This document shows, piece by piece, positions 49,994 to 58,746 of a DNA stretch of 64,000 bases; within the stretch, counting starts at the first letter, position 1; each line of letters opens with the position of its first letter. The DNA is taken from the NCBI GenBank assembly GCA_947625285.1, contig CANQNS010000003.1, positions 1 through 64,000 on the forward strand, read 5' to 3'. The translations under genes were made by a program, and so were the position numbers. This DNA comes from an uncultured Oscillospiraceae bacterium. Lineage in GTDB: Bacteria > Bacillota > Clostridia > Oscillospirales > Oscillospiraceae. The notes below the pieces were generated by a model. The model had not been told where the DNA came from and ran no database searches. It worked only from the letters and a program-made list of their open reading frames with translations.

Positions 49994-50910
49994 AACAACG
50001 CCCACGCGGCGAGATAAGTGAATACGGCGGCGATGACGCCGCACAACGCCCGGCCCGCAAGGTGCCGGGCGCAGCTTATATCCGTCTCCGCCAGCACCCC
50101 CATGGTCTGGCAGTGGACGCTCAGTCCGCCCCAGCCCAGGATCAGGGCCGCCGCGGCCAGCGCGGCGGGCGTCGGGGCCAGCCCCGCCAGCGCGGCGACG
50201 CCGCTGCCCAGTTCCAGAAAGCCCAGAGCCAGGGCGTTTGCCGCCGGCGGCAGGGTCAGGTACGGCGTTATGAGCCCCAGCAGGGCCCCGAACAGGACCA
50301 CATAACCGCACACGGTCATGACGGACGTGACGGCCCGGGCCACGGCGGCGGTCAGGGCCCGGCCCAGGGGGAGAGGCGGCGGGCCGGCGGGCGTCCCGGC
50401 GTCCGGCTCCGCCGCGGCGGGGCGGCGAAAGAGGACGCCCGCCGTCAGCGCGGCCAGCACATGGGCGGCGTACAGCAGCACGCCGGCCCGGGCGCTTTGG
50501 AACACGCCACCCGCCGCGCCGATGATGAAGGCGGGGCCGGAGTTGTTGCAGAAGGCCAGGAGCCGTTCCGCCTCGTCCCGGCTCACCAGGCCCTCCCGGC
50601 GCAGGTCCGCCACCGCCGACGCGCCCAGAGGGTAGCCCCCGGACAGGCCCAGGATGAAGGCCTGGACCCCGCCGGGGGACACCCGAAAAAGCCGCGCCAG
50701 AGCCCCGCCCACGGCGGACCCGGCCAGCAGGTCGGGCAGCCCCAGCGCGCCCAGCATGTTGGACAGCACGAAAAACGGCAGCAGGGAGGGGACCAGCGTG
50801 GCGGCGCATACCCGCAGGCTCTGCCGCGCCCCCTCGGCTGCCTGGGCGGAAAACACCGTCACGACGGCGAAAAGCCCCAGCACAAGAAACAGCGGAAAAT
50901 ACTTTTTCAT
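49990..50910 (-). CDS. ylbJ: Sporulation integral membrane protein YlbJ
   Basis: A 306-residue polytopic membrane protein of the YlbJ/nucleoside-recognition (Gate) family. Typical segments are FILGLSGGYPLGASAVADLR and LAFCNNSGPAFIIGAAGG, and about eight membrane segments are visible. YlbJ is required for spore cortex formation in Bacillus. The gene converges on the CapA-like gene and overlaps its end by 4 nt. It diverges from the yqfC-yqfD sporulation pair. Confidence 0.9.
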   Translation of the reverse strand: MKKYFPLFLVLGLFAVVTVFSAQAAEGARQSLRVCAATLVPSLLPFFVLSNMLGALGLPDLLAGSAVGGALARLFRVSPGGVQAFILGLSGGYPLGASAVADLRREGLVSRDEAERLLAFCNNSGPAFIIGAAGGVFQSARAGVLLYAAHVLAALTAGVLFRRPAAAEPDAGTPAGPPPLPLGRALTAAVARAVTSVMTVCGYVVLFGALLGLITPYLTLPPAANALALGFLELGSGVAALAGLAPTPAALAAAALILGWGGLSVHCQTMGVLAETDISCARHLAGRALCGVIAAVFTYLAAWALF

Positions 50911-50977
50911 GTCCCCAGTCTATGAGGGCGATGTCCTTTTTTAAAACCCCGGCGCATAAAATGCTCCGGGTGATATC

Positions 50978-51250
50978 ATGACGAAAAAAGGATCGATCGC
51001 ACAGCGGGTGCTGACTAGACTGGACATCCCGGCAGAGGCCGCCCTGGGCGGGCCCCGGATCACCATCTCCGGGGGCAGCCGGGTGCTGGTGGAGGGCCAC
51101 CGGGGGCTTTTGGAGTACGCCGACGACCGGATCGCCGCGGCGGGGCCCGGCTGCCGCATCCTCATCAAAGGCGAGGGCCTGGGGCTGGTAGCCATGGACC
51201 GGCGGGAGATGGTGGTCTCCGGCCGGCTGTGGGCGGTGGAGCTGGAATGA
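50978..51250 (+). CDS. yqfC: Sporulation protein YqfC
   Basis: A 90-residue YabP/YqfC-family protein (pattern PRITISGGSRVLVEGHRGLL ... EMVVSGRLWAVELE). Expressed in the mother cell during sporulation in relatives. The stop overlaps the yqfD start (ATGA), the usual pair. Confidence 0.88.
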   Translation: MTKKGSIAQRVLTRLDIPAEAALGGPRITISGGSRVLVEGHRGLLEYADDRIAAAGPGCRILIKGEGLGLVAMDRREMVVSGRLWAVELE

Positions 51251-52467
51251 ACTGGGCGCGGTATGTGACGGGCTGGGCCGCCCTGGAGGTGTCCGGCGCG
51301 GAGCCGGAGCGGTTCCTGGAGGCGTTGGCGGAGCGGGGCGTGGTATTCTGGAACGCCACGCCCCCAAAGGACTTTGCTTTGACGGTACAGGTGCCGGACC
51401 GGGCGGCCAGGGGCATGGAGGCGCTGGCGGCGGGCCTGGGCTGCCAGTGCGCCGTCCGCTCCCGCCACGGCCTGCCGGCCCTGTGGAGAAAGCTCCGGCG
51501 GCGGTACGGGCTGCTGGCGTGCCTCGCGCTGGTGCTGGCGGTGCTGTATGTGGGCAGCGCGTACATATGGGAGATAGACGTGACCGGCAACGAGACCATC
51601 CCCGACGGGCCGATCCGCCAGGCGCTGAGCCAGTGCGGGGTGGACATCGGCACGTACTGGCCGGGCATCAGCCAGGACATGGTGCGAAACGGGGTCATCT
51701 TGCGGGTGCCGGGCATCCGCTGGATGACCGTCACGGTCCGGGGCGGCCACGCGAAGGTCATCGTCCGGGAGGCCCGGGAGCATCTGCCCCTGGTGGACCG
51801 GAAGGAGCTGACTAAGGTGGTGGCGGCCAAGGCCGGGCTGGTGGAGCGGGTGGAGCCGCTGCAGGGCTCGGCGGTGGCGGAGCCGGGGGACGCGGTCCTG
51901 CCGGGGGAGGAGCTGATCGGCGGCTTCGCCACGGGCCGGTTCTCCGTAGTCATGCCCACCAAGGGCATGGGCCGGGTCACGGCCCGGACCTGGTACGAGC
52001 TGACGGCCAAAAGCCCCACGGAACTGGCCGTCAAACGCCGTCAGGGCGGAAAAAACGTCCGCTGGGCGCTGATATTGGGAAAAACACGGATAAATTTTTA
52101 TAAAGACAGTAGTATTTGCCCCGCCGGATGTGATAAAATCATTACGAGCCACACCCTGGGCAGCGCGGGACTGTTCACCCTGCCGATCACGGTGGAAAAG
52201 ACGGTGTATACCCGCTACGAAATAGACCCGGTGGCGGCGGCGGAGCTCCGGGAGGAGCTGGAGGAACGGCTCATGGATACGCTCCTGGACAGGATCGGCC
52301 AGGACGGACAGGTGCTGGAGAGGCACTTCACCGCCGCCGCGAAGGACGGGGCGATGTATGTGACGCTCCGAGCCGAGTGCCGGGAGCAGATCGGCCTGGA
52401 GCAGCCTCTGACGGACCAGGACCTGGCGGATATCCAGGCGAAGATACCGCCCAAGGAAGAGGAATAG
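51247..52467 (+). CDS. yqfD: Sporulation protein YqfD
   Basis: A 406-residue protein with a short cytoplasmic N-terminus and one membrane segment (about 90-108, YGLLACLALVLAVLYVGSAY). A large extracytoplasmic domain related to stage IV sporulation proteins follows. Translation should start at the ATG overlapping the yqfC stop. The yqfC-yqfD-phoH-ybeY order is conserved in spore-forming Firmicutes. Confidence 0.9.
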   Translation: MNWARYVTGWAALEVSGAEPERFLEALAERGVVFWNATPPKDFALTVQVPDRAARGMEALAAGLGCQCAVRSRHGLPALWRKLRRRYGLLACLALVLAVLYVGSAYIWEIDVTGNETIPDGPIRQALSQCGVDIGTYWPGISQDMVRNGVILRVPGIRWMTVTVRGGHAKVIVREAREHLPLVDRKELTKVVAAKAGLVERVEPLQGSAVAEPGDAVLPGEELIGGFATGRFSVVMPTKGMGRVTARTWYELTAKSPTELAVKRRQGGKNVRWALILGKTRINFYKDSSICPAGCDKIITSHTLGSAGLFTLPITVEKTVYTRYEIDPVAAAELREELEERLMDTLLDRIGQDGQVLERHFTAAAKDGAMYVTLRAECREQIGLEQPLTDQDLADIQAKIPPKEEE

Positions 52468-52498
52468 AAATCTATATCTGTACCGAGGATAAAGGTAA

Positions 52499-53509
52499 AT
52501 GATCGAAAAAGTCATGCAGACCGACCGGATGGAGAACGTCATCAGCGTTTTCGGCTCCTTCGACCAGAATCTGCGCATCATCGAGACGGAGCTGGGCGTG
52601 TCCATCACCGACCGGGACGACCATCTGAAGATCGCGGGCGAGGCGGAAAACGTCATGCACGCGGAAAAGGCCATCGACGGGCTGCTGTCCCTGGCGGGCC
52701 GGGGTGAGGCCATCGACAGCCAGAACGTGCGCTACATCATCAAAATGGTGCTGGCCGGCCAGGAGGATAAGATCGGCGAGCTGGCCCGGGGCGTTATCTG
52801 CGTCACCGCCAAGGGCCGTCCCGTCAAGCCAAAGACCATCGGCCAGAAGGCCTATGTGGACGCCATCAAAAACAACACCGTCACCCTGGGCGTGGGCCCC
52901 GCCGGCACCGGCAAGACCTATCTGGCCGTGGCCTGCGCGGTGGCGGCGTTCCGGGAAAAGCGGGTCAACCGCATCGTGCTGACCCGCCCGGCGGTAGAGG
53001 CCGGGGAGCGGCTGGGCTTTCTGCCCGGGGACCTGCAGAGCAAGGTGGACCCGTACCTGCGGCCTTTGTACGACGCGCTGTTCGATATGCTGGGGGCGGA
53101 CACCTACAACAAATACCTGGAGCGGGGGGATATCGAGGTGGCCCCGCTGGCCTATATGCGGGGCCGGACGCTGGACGACAGCTTCATCATCCTGGACGAA
53201 GCCCAGAACACCAGCCGGGAGCAGATGAAGATGTTCCTGACCCGCCTGGGCTTCGGCTCCACGGCGGTTATCACCGGCGACGTGACCCAGATCGACCTGC
53301 CGGCGGACAAGGTCTCCGGCCTGAAGGAAGCCATGCGGGTGCTGGAGGGCGTGGAGGACATCGCCATCTGCCGGCTCACCGGCGCGGACGTGGTGCGCCA
53401 CATCATCGTCCAGCGGATCATCGAGGCCTATGAGCGGCACGCCAAGGACACGCCGCCGGTCAGGACATACAGGCCCAAGAGCAAGGGGAATCCGGGGGGA
53501 AAACGCTGA
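52499..53509 (+). CDS. phoH: PhoH family ATPase
   Basis: A 336-residue PhoH-like protein. A KH-like N-terminal region (about 10-85) precedes the P-loop ATPase, with GPAGTGKTYLAVACAVAAF as Walker A and SFIILDEAQNTSREQMKMFL as Walker B. PhoH/YbeZ binds RNA and works with YbeY in rRNA maturation. The next gene is ybeY, overlapping by 1 nt. Confidence 0.93.
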   Translation: MIEKVMQTDRMENVISVFGSFDQNLRIIETELGVSITDRDDHLKIAGEAENVMHAEKAIDGLLSLAGRGEAIDSQNVRYIIKMVLAGQEDKIGELARGVICVTAKGRPVKPKTIGQKAYVDAIKNNTVTLGVGPAGTGKTYLAVACAVAAFREKRVNRIVLTRPAVEAGERLGFLPGDLQSKVDPYLRPLYDALFDMLGADTYNKYLERGDIEVAPLAYMRGRTLDDSFIILDEAQNTSREQMKMFLTRLGFGSTAVITGDVTQIDLPADKVSGLKEAMRVLEGVEDIAICRLTGADVVRHIIVQRIIEAYERHAKDTPPVRTYRPKSKGNPGGKR

Positions 53510-53979
53510 TGGAGAAGCTGAAGCTGTCTTTGCGGTGCGAGCGGGGAGCAAAATGCCCGCCGGAGCTGAAAAAGCGCATCAAGGCCGCGGCGGCGGCGAC
53601 GCTGGCCGCGGAGAAGGTGGACGGGCCCTGCGAGCTTTCCGTGCTGCTGACGGACGACGAGGGCATCCATGCCATCAACCGGAAATTCCGGGACGTGGAC
53701 AAGCCCACGGACGTGCTCAGCTTCCCCCTGGGGGACACGGACCCGGCCACGGGCCGACTGCTGCTGGGGGACATGGTGCTGAACACGGAGCGCGCGGCGG
53801 CGCAGGGGGCGGAATACGGCCACGGGGCGGACCATGAGATCAGCTATCTCACCGTCCACAGCGTCCTGCATCTGCTGGGCTACGACCATGTGGACGAGGG
53901 CCCCATGAAAAAAGAAATGCGCGCCCGGGAAAAGGCCGTCATGGCCCAATTGGAGCTGGACACGAAAACGGAGGAATAA
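53509..53979 (+). CDS. ybeY: Endoribonuclease YbeY
   Basis: A 156-residue zinc-dependent RNase for 16S rRNA 3' maturation and ribosome quality control. The metal motif H-x3-H-x5-H is intact in HSVLHLLGYDHVDEG, and the DVLSFPLGDT strand is present. The 3' end (GAAAACGGAGGAA) is repeated after the structured element downstream, at 54116-54128. Confidence 0.95.
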   Translation: MEKLKLSLRCERGAKCPPELKKRIKAAAAATLAAEKVDGPCELSVLLTDDEGIHAINRKFRDVDKPTDVLSFPLGDTDPATGRLLLGDMVLNTERAAAQGAEYGHGADHEISYLTVHSVLHLLGYDHVDEGPMKKEMRAREKAVMAQLELDTKTEE

Positions 53980-53980
53980 A

Positions 53981-54104
53981 AGGGAGCGAAGCCCGGTCAG
54001 GGCGAGCCGCGCGTCATTCACGCGCGTGAAGTCAAAAGCCGCTGTGCGACAGGCTTTTGACTTCCTGCCGGCGGGATTCACTTCCGCCGAGCAGTTTCAA
54101 TCTT
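53981..54104 (+). repeat. Structured intergenic repeat, copy 1 (ybeY-era)
   Basis: 124 bp, nearly identical to 60561-60687. Four stem-loops: GCCC/GGGC (53991-54003), GCGCGT/ACGCGC (54009-54025), a perfect 13-bp stem GAAGTCAAAAGCC/GGCTTTTGACTTC (54028-54064) and CGGCGG/CCGCCG (54069-54089). It is flanked by a 13-bp direct repeat, GAAAACGGAGGAA, at 53964-53976 and 54116-54128; the second copy provides the era ribosome-binding site. Confidence 0.85.
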
Positions 54105-54130
54105 GTGCCGGATATGAAAACGGAGGAAGC

Positions 54131-55027
54131 ATGATAACCAAGACCGCTATGATAACCATCTGCGGACGGCCCAACGTGGGCAAGTCCACCCTGACGAACG
54201 CCCTGGTGGGGGAGAAGATCGCCATCGTGTCCCCCAAGCCCCAGACCACCCGGACCCGCATCCTGGCGGTAGTCAGCCGGGATCAGACCCAGTTCGTGTT
54301 TGCGGACACGCCGGGCTTCCACCGGGCCCGGACCAGGCTGGGCGCCTATATGGACGACGTGGTCCGCCGGAGCGTGGCGGACGTGGACGCGGTGGTGCTG
54401 ATGGCGGAGCCGGCGGCTGTCGGCGAGCTGGAGAAAAAGCTCATCGCCCGCATCCGGGAGACCGGCGCCAGCGCCGTGCTGGCCGTCAACAAGGTGGACA
54501 CGCTGGAGGACAAGTCCGCGCTGCTGCCGGTCATAGACGCATACAGCAGGGTCTATGATTTTTCCGCGATCGTGCCCATCTGCGCCCGGACGGGCGAGGG
54601 GGTGGAGGAGCTGCTGGCGGAGCTGGACAAATTCGCCCAGCCGGGGCCCGCGCTGTTCCCGGAGGACGTGATAAGCGACCAGCCGGAAAAGCAGATCTGC
54701 GCCGAGATCGTCCGGGAGAAGCTGCTGCTGTGTCTGGACAAGGAGGTGCCCCACGGCACCGCCGTGGTGGTGACCCGGTTCTCCGAGCGGGACGACGGCA
54801 GCGATATCATCGACCTGGACGTGACTATCTACTGCGAAAAGCAGAGCCACAAGGGCATCATCATCGGCAAGCACGGGGCCATGCTGAAAAAGATCGGAGA
54901 GCTGGCCCGCCGCGACATCGAGGCATTCATGGGGACCAGGGTGTTTTTGCAGACCTGGGTGAAGGTGAAGGAGAACTGGCGGGACTCAGACGCGCTGCTG
55001 CGAAATTTTGGCTTTACAAGCGACTAA
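54131..55027 (+). CDS. era: GTPase Era
   Basis: A 298-residue ribosome-assembly GTPase. G1 is GRPNVGKSTLTNALVGEKIA, G3 is DTPGFHRART, G4 is NKVD, and the C-terminal KH domain contains GIIIGKHGAMLKKIGELARR for binding the 16S rRNA 3' end. The ATG at 54131 has CGGAGGAA six nt upstream. An open frame extending back to 54026 merely reads through the structured repeat and is rejected. Confidence 0.96.
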   Translation: MITKTAMITICGRPNVGKSTLTNALVGEKIAIVSPKPQTTRTRILAVVSRDQTQFVFADTPGFHRARTRLGAYMDDVVRRSVADVDAVVLMAEPAAVGELEKKLIARIRETGASAVLAVNKVDTLEDKSALLPVIDAYSRVYDFSAIVPICARTGEGVEELLAELDKFAQPGPALFPEDVISDQPEKQICAEIVREKLLLCLDKEVPHGTAVVVTRFSERDDGSDIIDLDVTIYCEKQSHKGIIIGKHGAMLKKIGELARRDIEAFMGTRVFLQTWVKVKENWRDSDALLRNFGFTSD

Positions 55028-55039
55028 TGAAACAGACCG

Positions 55040-55065
55040 CCCCGTGGCAAACTAACGCCACGGGG
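55040..55065 (+). promoter_or_regulatory. Hairpin between era and yqzL
   Basis: A perfect 9-bp stem (CCCCGTGGC / GCCACGGGG) with an 8-nt loop, no U-tract. Its right arm overlaps the GGGGTGATC in front of the small TTG-started gene, so it may modulate translation. Confidence 0.4.
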
Positions 55066-55073
55066 TGATCGGA

Positions 55074-55160
55074 TTGAGACAGGACCTGTTTTGGGAATTG
55101 TTTAAGGATACGGGGGACCCGATGTGCTGGGTGCTGTACCGGCGCAGCCGGTCCCTTTGA
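55074..55160 (+). CDS. YqzL-like 28-residue protein
   Basis: A TTG-started mini-gene encoding LRQDLFWELFKDTGDPMCWV and then LYRRSRSL. The FTW-x-LF-x-x-TG-style pattern and the location between era and recO match Bacillus YqzL (about 47 residues), although this one is shorter. Function unknown. It depends on a modest Shine-Dalgarno overlapped by a hairpin arm. Confidence 0.55.
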   Translation: MRQDLFWELFKDTGDPMCWVLYRRSRSL

Positions 55161-55179
55161 CGGGGACGGTACATAGACG

Positions 55180-55923
55180 ATGTTTGTGACCACGAAGGGG
55201 CTGGTGCTGCGGCAGGTCCGCTACAAGGAGGCGGACCAGATCCTTACGCTGCTGACCGCCGATCAGGGCAAGCTGACGGTGAAGGCCCGGGGCGCGCTGC
55301 GTAAGGGCAGCAGGATGGCCGCCGCCAGCCAGGCGCTGTGCTGGTCGGAGTTCACCCTTTTCGGCAACCGGGGCCGCTGGACGGCGGACGAGGGCTCCAC
55401 GTTGGAGCAGTTCCTGGGGCTGCGGGAGGACATCTCCCAGTTGGCCCTGGGGGCCTATTTCGCGGAGCTTCTGGACACGGTGTGTCCGGAGGAGCAGCCG
55501 GCGGGCCCGGCCCTGCAGTTGGCGTTGAACGCCCTGTACGCCCTGAGCCGGGGCATCTACGGCCCGGAGCAGGTGAAGGCGGTGTTCGAGCTGCGGCTGC
55601 TGTGTCTGGAGGGGTTCCAGCCGGAGGTGGACGTGTGCGGCGTATGCGGCCGGACGGAGCCGGACGGGGTCATGTTCTCCCCGGCCTCCGGCGTGATCCA
55701 CTGCGCCGGATGCGCCCCCGGCGCGGCGGGGGCGTCGGTGGCGTTGGACGGCGAGAGCCTGGCGGCCATGCGGCACATCGTCTCGGCCCCGGCGAAGCGG
55801 GAATTCTCCTTCGCCATCGCGGAGGGGTCCCTGGAGCGGCTGGGCCGGGCCTGCGAGCTCTTTGCCCGCTATCAACTGGACAGGGAGTTTTCCTCCCTGG
55901 CGTACTGGAAAAGTGTGAAATGA
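55180..55923 (+). CDS. recO: DNA repair protein RecO
   Basis: A 247-residue RecO. The N-terminal OB fold starts FVTTKGLVLRQVRYKEADQI, a helical middle follows, and a zinc finger is made of VCGVCG and HCAGCAP pairs. RecO anneals single strands and, with RecR, loads RecA onto SSB-coated DNA. Its stop overlaps the mutS2 start by 4 nt. Confidence 0.95.
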   Translation: MFVTTKGLVLRQVRYKEADQILTLLTADQGKLTVKARGALRKGSRMAAASQALCWSEFTLFGNRGRWTADEGSTLEQFLGLREDISQLALGAYFAELLDTVCPEEQPAGPALQLALNALYALSRGIYGPEQVKAVFELRLLCLEGFQPEVDVCGVCGRTEPDGVMFSPASGVIHCAGCAPGAAGASVALDGESLAAMRHIVSAPAKREFSFAIAEGSLERLGRACELFARYQLDREFSSLAYWKSVK

Positions 55924-58292
55924 ACCTTTACGAGAAATCCTTACAGACCATCGAGCTGCCGGCGGTGCTGGAACTGCTGGCGGCCAAGGCCGTTTCCGAC
56001 GGGGCCAAGGATATGGCCCGGGCCCTGCGGCCGGCGGGCGCGGCCGGCCTCGTTCGGGACCGGCTGGCGGACACCACCAGCGCCAAGACCATGGTGGAGA
56101 CAAAGGGCTCGCCCTCCTTTTCCGGGCTGAAGGACGTGCGGCCGGCCCTGGCCCGGGCGGACCGGGGCGGCATGCTCAACACCCGGGAGCTGCTGGACAT
56201 CGCCGGGGTGCTGTTCTGCACCCGTGCGGTGGCGTCCTACGCCTCCGGCCGGGGGGAGTGCGGCAGCCTGAAGCGGCTTTTCACCGCGCTCTCGCCCAAC
56301 CGTTTTTTGGAGGAGAAGATCACCACCGCCGTCACCGGCGAGGACGAGATCGCCGACGGGGCCAGCCCGGAGCTGGCGGACATCCGCCGGAAGATGCGGG
56401 CCGCCTCCGCCCGGGCCCGGGACGCTTTGCAGAAGATCATCACCGCGCCCAGCTACGCCAAGGTGCTCCAGGAGGCCATCATCACCCAGCGGGGCGGCCG
56501 GTTCGTGGTGCCCGTGCGGGCGGAAAAGCGGGGGGAGCTGCCCGGCCTGGTCCATGACGTGTCCGGCAGCGGCGCCACCTTGTTCGTGGAGCCCATGGGC
56601 GTGGTGAAGGCCAACAACGAGCTTCGGGAGCTGGGGGCCAGGGAGAAGGCGGAGATCGAGCGCATCCTCATGGAGCTGAGCGCGGAGTGCGCCGCCGCCC
56701 GGGGCGGCATCGATCTGAGCTATGGCGTACTTACGGAGCTGGACCTGATCTTCGCCAAGGCGGAACTGAGCTATGAGCTGAACTGCGGCGAGCCGCTTTT
56801 GACGGACAACGAGCTCATATTGAAAAAAGCCCGGCATCCGCTGCTGCCCAAGGGCACGGCGGTGCCCATCGACGTGACCCTGGGGGGCCAGTATGACGCC
56901 ATCGTCATCACCGGCCCCAACACCGGCGGCAAGACCGTCACCCTCAAGACCCTGGGGCTCATGTGCGCCATGGCCGGGTGCGGCCTGCACATCCCCGCCG
57001 GGGACGGCAGCGCGGTGCCGGTGGTGGCGGACATCCTGGCGGATATCGGTGACGAGCAGTCCATCGAGCAGTCGCTCTCCACCTTTTCCAGCCATATGGT
57101 GAATATCGTTTCCATCCTGAACGAGTGCGGGCCGGGCAGCCTGGTGCTGCTGGACGAGGTGGGCGCGGGCACGGACCCGGTGGAGGGCGCGGCCCTGGCT
57201 ATCGCCATTTTGGAGCACGCCCGGCAGGCGGGCTCCCTGGTGGCCGCCACCACCCACTATGCGGAGCTGAAGGTGTACGCCACCAACACCCAGGGCGTGG
57301 TGAACGCCTCCTGCGAGTTCGACGTGGACTCTCTGCGGCCCACCTACCGGCTTCTGGTGGGCATACCGGGCAAGTCCAACGCCTTTGCCATCAGCCGGCG
57401 GCTGGGGCTGCCGGAGAGCATCATCGCCGACGCGGGCCGGCGCATCGACGCGGGCAGCACGGACTTTGAGCGGACCATCCAGCGGCTGGAGGAGCAGCGG
57501 GCCGCCATGGAGAAGCAGACCCAGGAGCGGGAGCAGGCCAACCGGGCCGCCCGGGAGGACGCGGCCAAGGCCGAGCGGCTGCGCCGGGAGCTGGAGGTGC
57601 GTCTGGAAAAGGCGGAGCAGAAGGCCCGCCGGGACGCGGAACGGATCATCCGGGAGGCCCGGGCCGCCGCGGACGAGGCCTACCGCCAGATCGACCGGGA
57701 GCGGGCCATGCTGAACGAGGCGGCGGACCACCAGAAGATCAACGAGGCCCGCGCCGATCTGCGTCGGAAGCTCAATCTGGCGGAGGAGTCCGTCCGGGCG
57801 CGGGAGGACATAAAGCCCGTTCAGCGCAAGGCCCCCGATCGGCCCGTCCGGGAGGGGGACACGGTGGAGCTTCTGGCTACCGGGATCCAGGCGCAGGTGC
57901 TGAAGGTCAACGACAACGGGACCCTCTCTCTGCAGGCCGGGGCCATGAAGGTGACGGTGCCGAAGGAGGAGGTCAGCCTGGCGGAGAAGCCCGCCGGGAA
58001 GAAGATGTCTGTGTCCGCCGCGGCGGGACAGGCACTGCGCACCGCCTCCGTGAGCCGGGAGCTGGATATCCGGGGCATGATGCCGGACGAGGCGGAGCTG
58101 GCGGTGGAGCGGTATCTGGACGCGGCGTCCGCCGCTCGCTTACAGACCGTCACCATCATCCACGGCAAGGGGACCGGCGCGCTCCGCTCCGCCGTGCAGC
58201 AGATCGTAAGGCGCAGCCGGCTCGTGAAGAGCTTCCGTCTGGGCCGTTACGGCGAGGGAGAGACCGGTGTGACAGTTGTGGAACTGAGATAA
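55920..58292 (+). CDS. mutS2: Endonuclease MutS2
   Basis: A 790-residue MutS2. It has a core/clamp region, an ATPase with Walker A GPNTGGKTVTLKTLGLMCA and the conserved SLVLLDEVGAGTDP, a long coiled coil (about 500-640) and a C-terminal Smr nuclease domain starting LDIRGMMPDEAELAVERYLD with HGKGTGALRS. MutS2 limits homologous recombination and in Bacillus splits collided ribosomes. The ATG at 55920 overlaps recO; an open frame running back to 55338 is only recO's third frame. Confidence 0.96.
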   Translation: MNLYEKSLQTIELPAVLELLAAKAVSDGAKDMARALRPAGAAGLVRDRLADTTSAKTMVETKGSPSFSGLKDVRPALARADRGGMLNTRELLDIAGVLFCTRAVASYASGRGECGSLKRLFTALSPNRFLEEKITTAVTGEDEIADGASPELADIRRKMRAASARARDALQKIITAPSYAKVLQEAIITQRGGRFVVPVRAEKRGELPGLVHDVSGSGATLFVEPMGVVKANNELRELGAREKAEIERILMELSAECAAARGGIDLSYGVLTELDLIFAKAELSYELNCGEPLLTDNELILKKARHPLLPKGTAVPIDVTLGGQYDAIVITGPNTGGKTVTLKTLGLMCAMAGCGLHIPAGDGSAVPVVADILADIGDEQSIEQSLSTFSSHMVNIVSILNECGPGSLVLLDEVGAGTDPVEGAALAIAILEHARQAGSLVAATTHYAELKVYATNTQGVVNASCEFDVDSLRPTYRLLVGIPGKSNAFAISRRLGLPESIIADAGRRIDAGSTDFERTIQRLEEQRAAMEKQTQEREQANRAAREDAAKAERLRRELEVRLEKAEQKARRDAERIIREARAAADEAYRQIDRERAMLNEAADHQKINEARADLRRKLNLAEESVRAREDIKPVQRKAPDRPVREGDTVELLATGIQAQVLKVNDNGTLSLQAGAMKVTVPKEEVSLAEKPAGKKMSVSAAAGQALRTASVSRELDIRGMMPDEAELAVERYLDAASAARLQTVTIIHGKGTGALRSAVQQIVRRSRLVKSFRLGRYGEGETGVTVVELR

Positions 58293-58367
58293 ATTTAAGA
58301 GGTAATCCAACCAACAACTGTGCAATCCTCCAATCCTTTAAAAAACGATTGCGAAACGGGGATTTTT

Positions 58368-58397
58368 TTGTTAAAGTATAGTAAACTTTTGTATATA
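58368..58397 (+). promoter_or_regulatory. Probable promoter of the HPr gene
   Basis: TTGTTA (58368-58373), an 18-nt spacer and TATATA (58392-58397) in an AT-rich stretch after mutS2. Confidence 0.4.
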
Positions 58398-58414
58398 AGG
58401 ATCGGTGTACTCCC

Positions 58415-58678
58415 ATGATCAATCGTGAAGTTACCATCAACAACCAGGTCGGTCTGCACGCCAGACCCGCCACCTTCTTCATCCAGAAGGCCAACGAGTT
58501 CAAGAGCGTCATCTGGATCGAGAAGGAGGACCGCCGTGTGAACGCCAAGAGCCTTCTTGGGGTGTTGTCTCTCGGTATCGTCAAGGGAACGACCGTGAAC
58601 ATCATCGCTGACGGCGCGGATGAGAACGAGGCCGTGGAAACGCTCACGGACCTCATCGACAAAGAGTTTGCCGAGTGA
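58415..58678 (+). CDS. ptsH: HPr-family phosphocarrier protein
   Basis: An 87-residue HPr. The EI/EII phosphorylation site is His15 in VGLHARPATFF, and the HPr-kinase site is Ser46 in NAKSLLGVLSLG, so it can act in PTS transport and in carbon catabolite repression. It is monocistronic with its own promoter and terminator; no EI gene is adjacent. Confidence 0.93.
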   Translation: MINREVTINNQVGLHARPATFFIQKANEFKSVIWIEKEDRRVNAKSLLGVLSLGIVKGTTVNIIADGADENEAVETLTDLIDKEFAE

Positions 58679-58686
58679 TCCTGAAA

Positions 58687-58732
58687 GCAAGAATCAAAGG
58701 GTGTGTGCGAGCACACCCTTTCTTGCTTTTTT
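58687..58732 (+). terminator. Terminator of the HPr gene
   Basis: AAAGGGTGTG / CACACCCTTT (10 bp) within an outer GCAAGA/TCTTGC stem, followed by TTTTTT. Confidence 0.9.
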
Positions 58733-58746
58733 AGAAGGAGCGGCCC

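Noticed and set aside
51165..52034. Reverse-strand ORF opposite yqfD
   Set aside because: Ser/Pro/Arg-rich shadow frame; yqfD is a clear match in the expected syntenic position.
54026..54130. N-terminal extension of Era
   Set aside because: The extension is a translation of the structured repeat; the same peptide would arise at the second copy. ATG at 54131 with GGAGGAA is the start.
55338..55919. Extended N-terminus for MutS2
   Set aside because: It is an alternate frame of recO; the 790-residue protein from 55920 has the normal family length and ATGA coupling.
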